A stretch of 64,000 bases of DNA from Robertmurraya korlensis (lineage in GTDB: Bacteria > Bacillota > Bacilli > Bacillales > Cytobacillaceae), in assembly GCF_023715225.1 (NCBI RefSeq), contig NZ_JAMBNS010000005.1:1-64000 (forward strand), in the 5' to 3' direction. Positions within the stretch are counted from its first letter, which is position 1; the number at the start of each line of letters is the position of its first letter. A program made the position numbers and the translations under genes. The notes under the pieces are model-generated. The model had not been told where the DNA came from. It did no database searches and saw nothing but the letters and a program-made list of their open reading frames with translations. Positions 62,701 through 64,000 of the stretch are shown piece after piece.

Positions 62701-64000
62701 ATGAGAAAACATCGTATTGGTATTGCATTCTTCTACCATGAATCCCACAGTTTCAGCCCTATGAAAACAGAAATCGAACAGTTTCGAAATGAAGGCTACT
62801 TTGTCGGCGAGGAAATTTATGCTGCCTATATGGGTACCAAAACGGAAGTGGGCGGTTTTTTGGATGTATTGAAACAAGAAAGGGATGTAGAAATTTTACC
62901 GCTGCTTTGTGCGGCAGCAGTCCCATCGGGCGTGGTAACAACAGAAGCGTATTCCATTATTGAAGAGCAAATGCTCCAGTCAATACGGGAGGCTGGAAGG
63001 CTGGACGGATTATTGCTTGCATTGCATGGAGCAATGGTCGTGGAGCACCTCCTCGATCCGGAAGAGCATTTACTAGGAAAAATTCGCGGGCTTATCGGAC
63101 CGAATGTCCCAATTGCGACAACACTTGACATGCACGCCAATTTAAGTGGAAAAATGATTGATTACACCCCACTTCATTTTGGATTTAAAACATACCCCCA
63201 TATTGATATGTATGAACAAGGTATGAATGCGGCAATCGCTTTATTAAAGCAATTAAAAGAAGAGGTCACCTATTACGCATCTTTTGAAAAATTGCCGATG
63301 ATGCCGCCCTCTATCAATATGAGAACTGCAGAAGGGCCGATGCACAAAATGATCGAGTGGGCGAAACAAGCCGAAGAGGAAGAAGGAATTCATCATGTGT
63401 CCGTATTTGGTGGCTTCCCTTACTCGGATATTCCGATGGTCGGTGCAAGTGTACTTGTTGTTTCGCTCGATCCGAAAAAAGGAAAAGAGACTGCCCAAAA
63501 GATGGCATCCTTGTTCTGGAGTGTAAGAGAAGAATTTATCATGGATTTGCCTGGTGTAAGAGAGGGGCTCGATTTGGCGATAACGATTGAAGATAACAAA
63601 CCAATCGTGCTAGCGGACATCTCGGATAATCCTCTAAGTTGCGGGAGTGGCGACACAACAGAACTGCTTCGGGAGATGGTCAAGATGAACATTCCCGACA
63701 CGCTTTTTGGAGGACTCTACGATCCAGAATCCATTGAGGCTTGCCGCAAGATGGGAGCCGGAAATAAGGTCATGTTGTCTCTTGGAGGGAAAGTATCGCC
63801 TGAATTTGGGGAGTCTGTTCAGGTCGAAGCAACGGTAGTGGCTCTATCAGATGGTGTATTTTACAATTCTGGGCCGTTCAATCAGCATTTAAGAGTCGAT
63901 CTAAAGGGGGCAGCTCACATTCGCGTTGGCAAGATGGATATTCTCCTCATAGGAAGACCAATGTCAGCGAATGATCCGGAAATGTTTCGTCATATTGGCC
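62701..64000 (+). CDS. M81 family metallopeptidase (MlrC-like), partial
   Basis: The frame starts at an ATG with GAAGGGGG upstream and stays open to the window edge (433 codons). It begins RIGIAFFYHESHSFSPMKT, contains LLLALHGAMVVEHLLDPEEH and TTLDMHANLSGKMI, and VLADISDNPLSCGSGDTTEL. This is the M81/MlrC pattern named after a microcystin-degrading enzyme, with conserved His/Asp zinc ligands. In this operon it may hydrolyse a peptide-like or cyclic amide bond that releases the amino acid substrate. The C-terminus lies outside the window. Confidence 0.88.
   Translation, partial: MRKHRIGIAFFYHESHSFSPMKTEIEQFRNEGYFVGEEIYAAYMGTKTEVGGFLDVLKQERDVEILPLLCAAAVPSGVVTTEAYSIIEEQMLQSIREAGRLDGLLLALHGAMVVEHLLDPEEHLLGKIRGLIGPNVPIATTLDMHANLSGKMIDYTPLHFGFKTYPHIDMYEQGMNAAIALLKQLKEEVTYYASFEKLPMMPPSINMRTAEGPMHKMIEWAKQAEEEEGIHHVSVFGGFPYSDIPMVGASVLVVSLDPKKGKETAQKMASLFWSVREEFIMDLPGVREGLDLAITIEDNKPIVLADISDNPLSCGSGDTTELLREMVKMNIPDTLFGGLYDPESIEACRKMGAGNKVMLSLGGKVSPEFGESVQVEATVVALSDGVFYNSGPFNQHLRVDLKGAAHIRVGKMDILLIGRPMSANDPEMFRHIG

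Overview
The window reads as chromosome from an AT-rich, endospore-forming Bacillaceae (Firmicutes). Reasons: low G+C, strong AAGGAGG ribosome binding sites with frequent TTG/GTG starts, intrinsic terminators after most operons, a gamma-type small acid-soluble spore protein gene, a YesM/YesN-type two-component pair, PadR/HAAS, YezD and FbpA homologues. I cannot name the species from sequence alone.

Layout. 1-4.6 kb: small membrane and lipoproteins plus DUF2935 and DUF3231 proteins, with a decayed gene remnant. 4.8-14.0 kb: a sugar module, most likely for sucrose or fructo-oligosaccharides, made of a sensing solute-binding lipoprotein, a histidine kinase, an AraC-type response regulator, an ABC importer (binding protein and two permeases) and an intracellular GH32 beta-fructosidase. 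14.3-23.5 kb: mixed housekeeping genes (HAD phosphatase, class V aminotransferase, hidden SASP gene, PAS-GGDEF-EAL protein, PPOX flavoprotein, several tiny proteins, PadR/HAAS pair, DUF4003).

23.6-54.0 kb: a roughly 30-kb organosulfur and sulfate scavenging block. It has five luciferase-like flavin monooxygenases, an SsuE-type FMN reductase, a glutaredoxin-like protein, four ABC importers (Dpp-like with fused ATPases, SsuABC, MetQNI-like, Sbp-CysTWA), a GNAT acetyltransferase, an O-acetylhomoserine sulfhydrylase, a threonine-synthase-like PLP enzyme inside the ssu operon, a LysR regulator and a MetE-like methyltransferase. Together these would import reduced or oxidised sulfur compounds, cleave C-S bonds to sulfite or sulfide with reduced flavin, and fix the sulfur into homocysteine and methionine. 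Two shared regulatory signatures tie the block together: a promoter/operator cassette repeated three times (23600, 24150 and 39984) and a transcribed hairpin-plus-terminator leader that precedes both ssuA and sbp, with one covarying base pair.

54.0-64.0 kb: a solitary pdxS preceded by a textbook sigma-54 (-24/-12) promoter with an upstream inverted repeat, a DUF3870 gene with a consensus sigma-A promoter and a cre-like site, and then a tightly packed operon (CoA-transferase A/B, thiolase, two class III aminotransferases, a semialdehyde dehydrogenase and an M81 metallopeptidase that runs off the window). The gene set suits catabolism of a beta/omega-diamino acid such as beta-lysine, or of a related amino acid, to acetyl-CoA and succinyl-CoA. 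No tRNA, rRNA, CRISPR array, intact transposase or prophage gene was seen.
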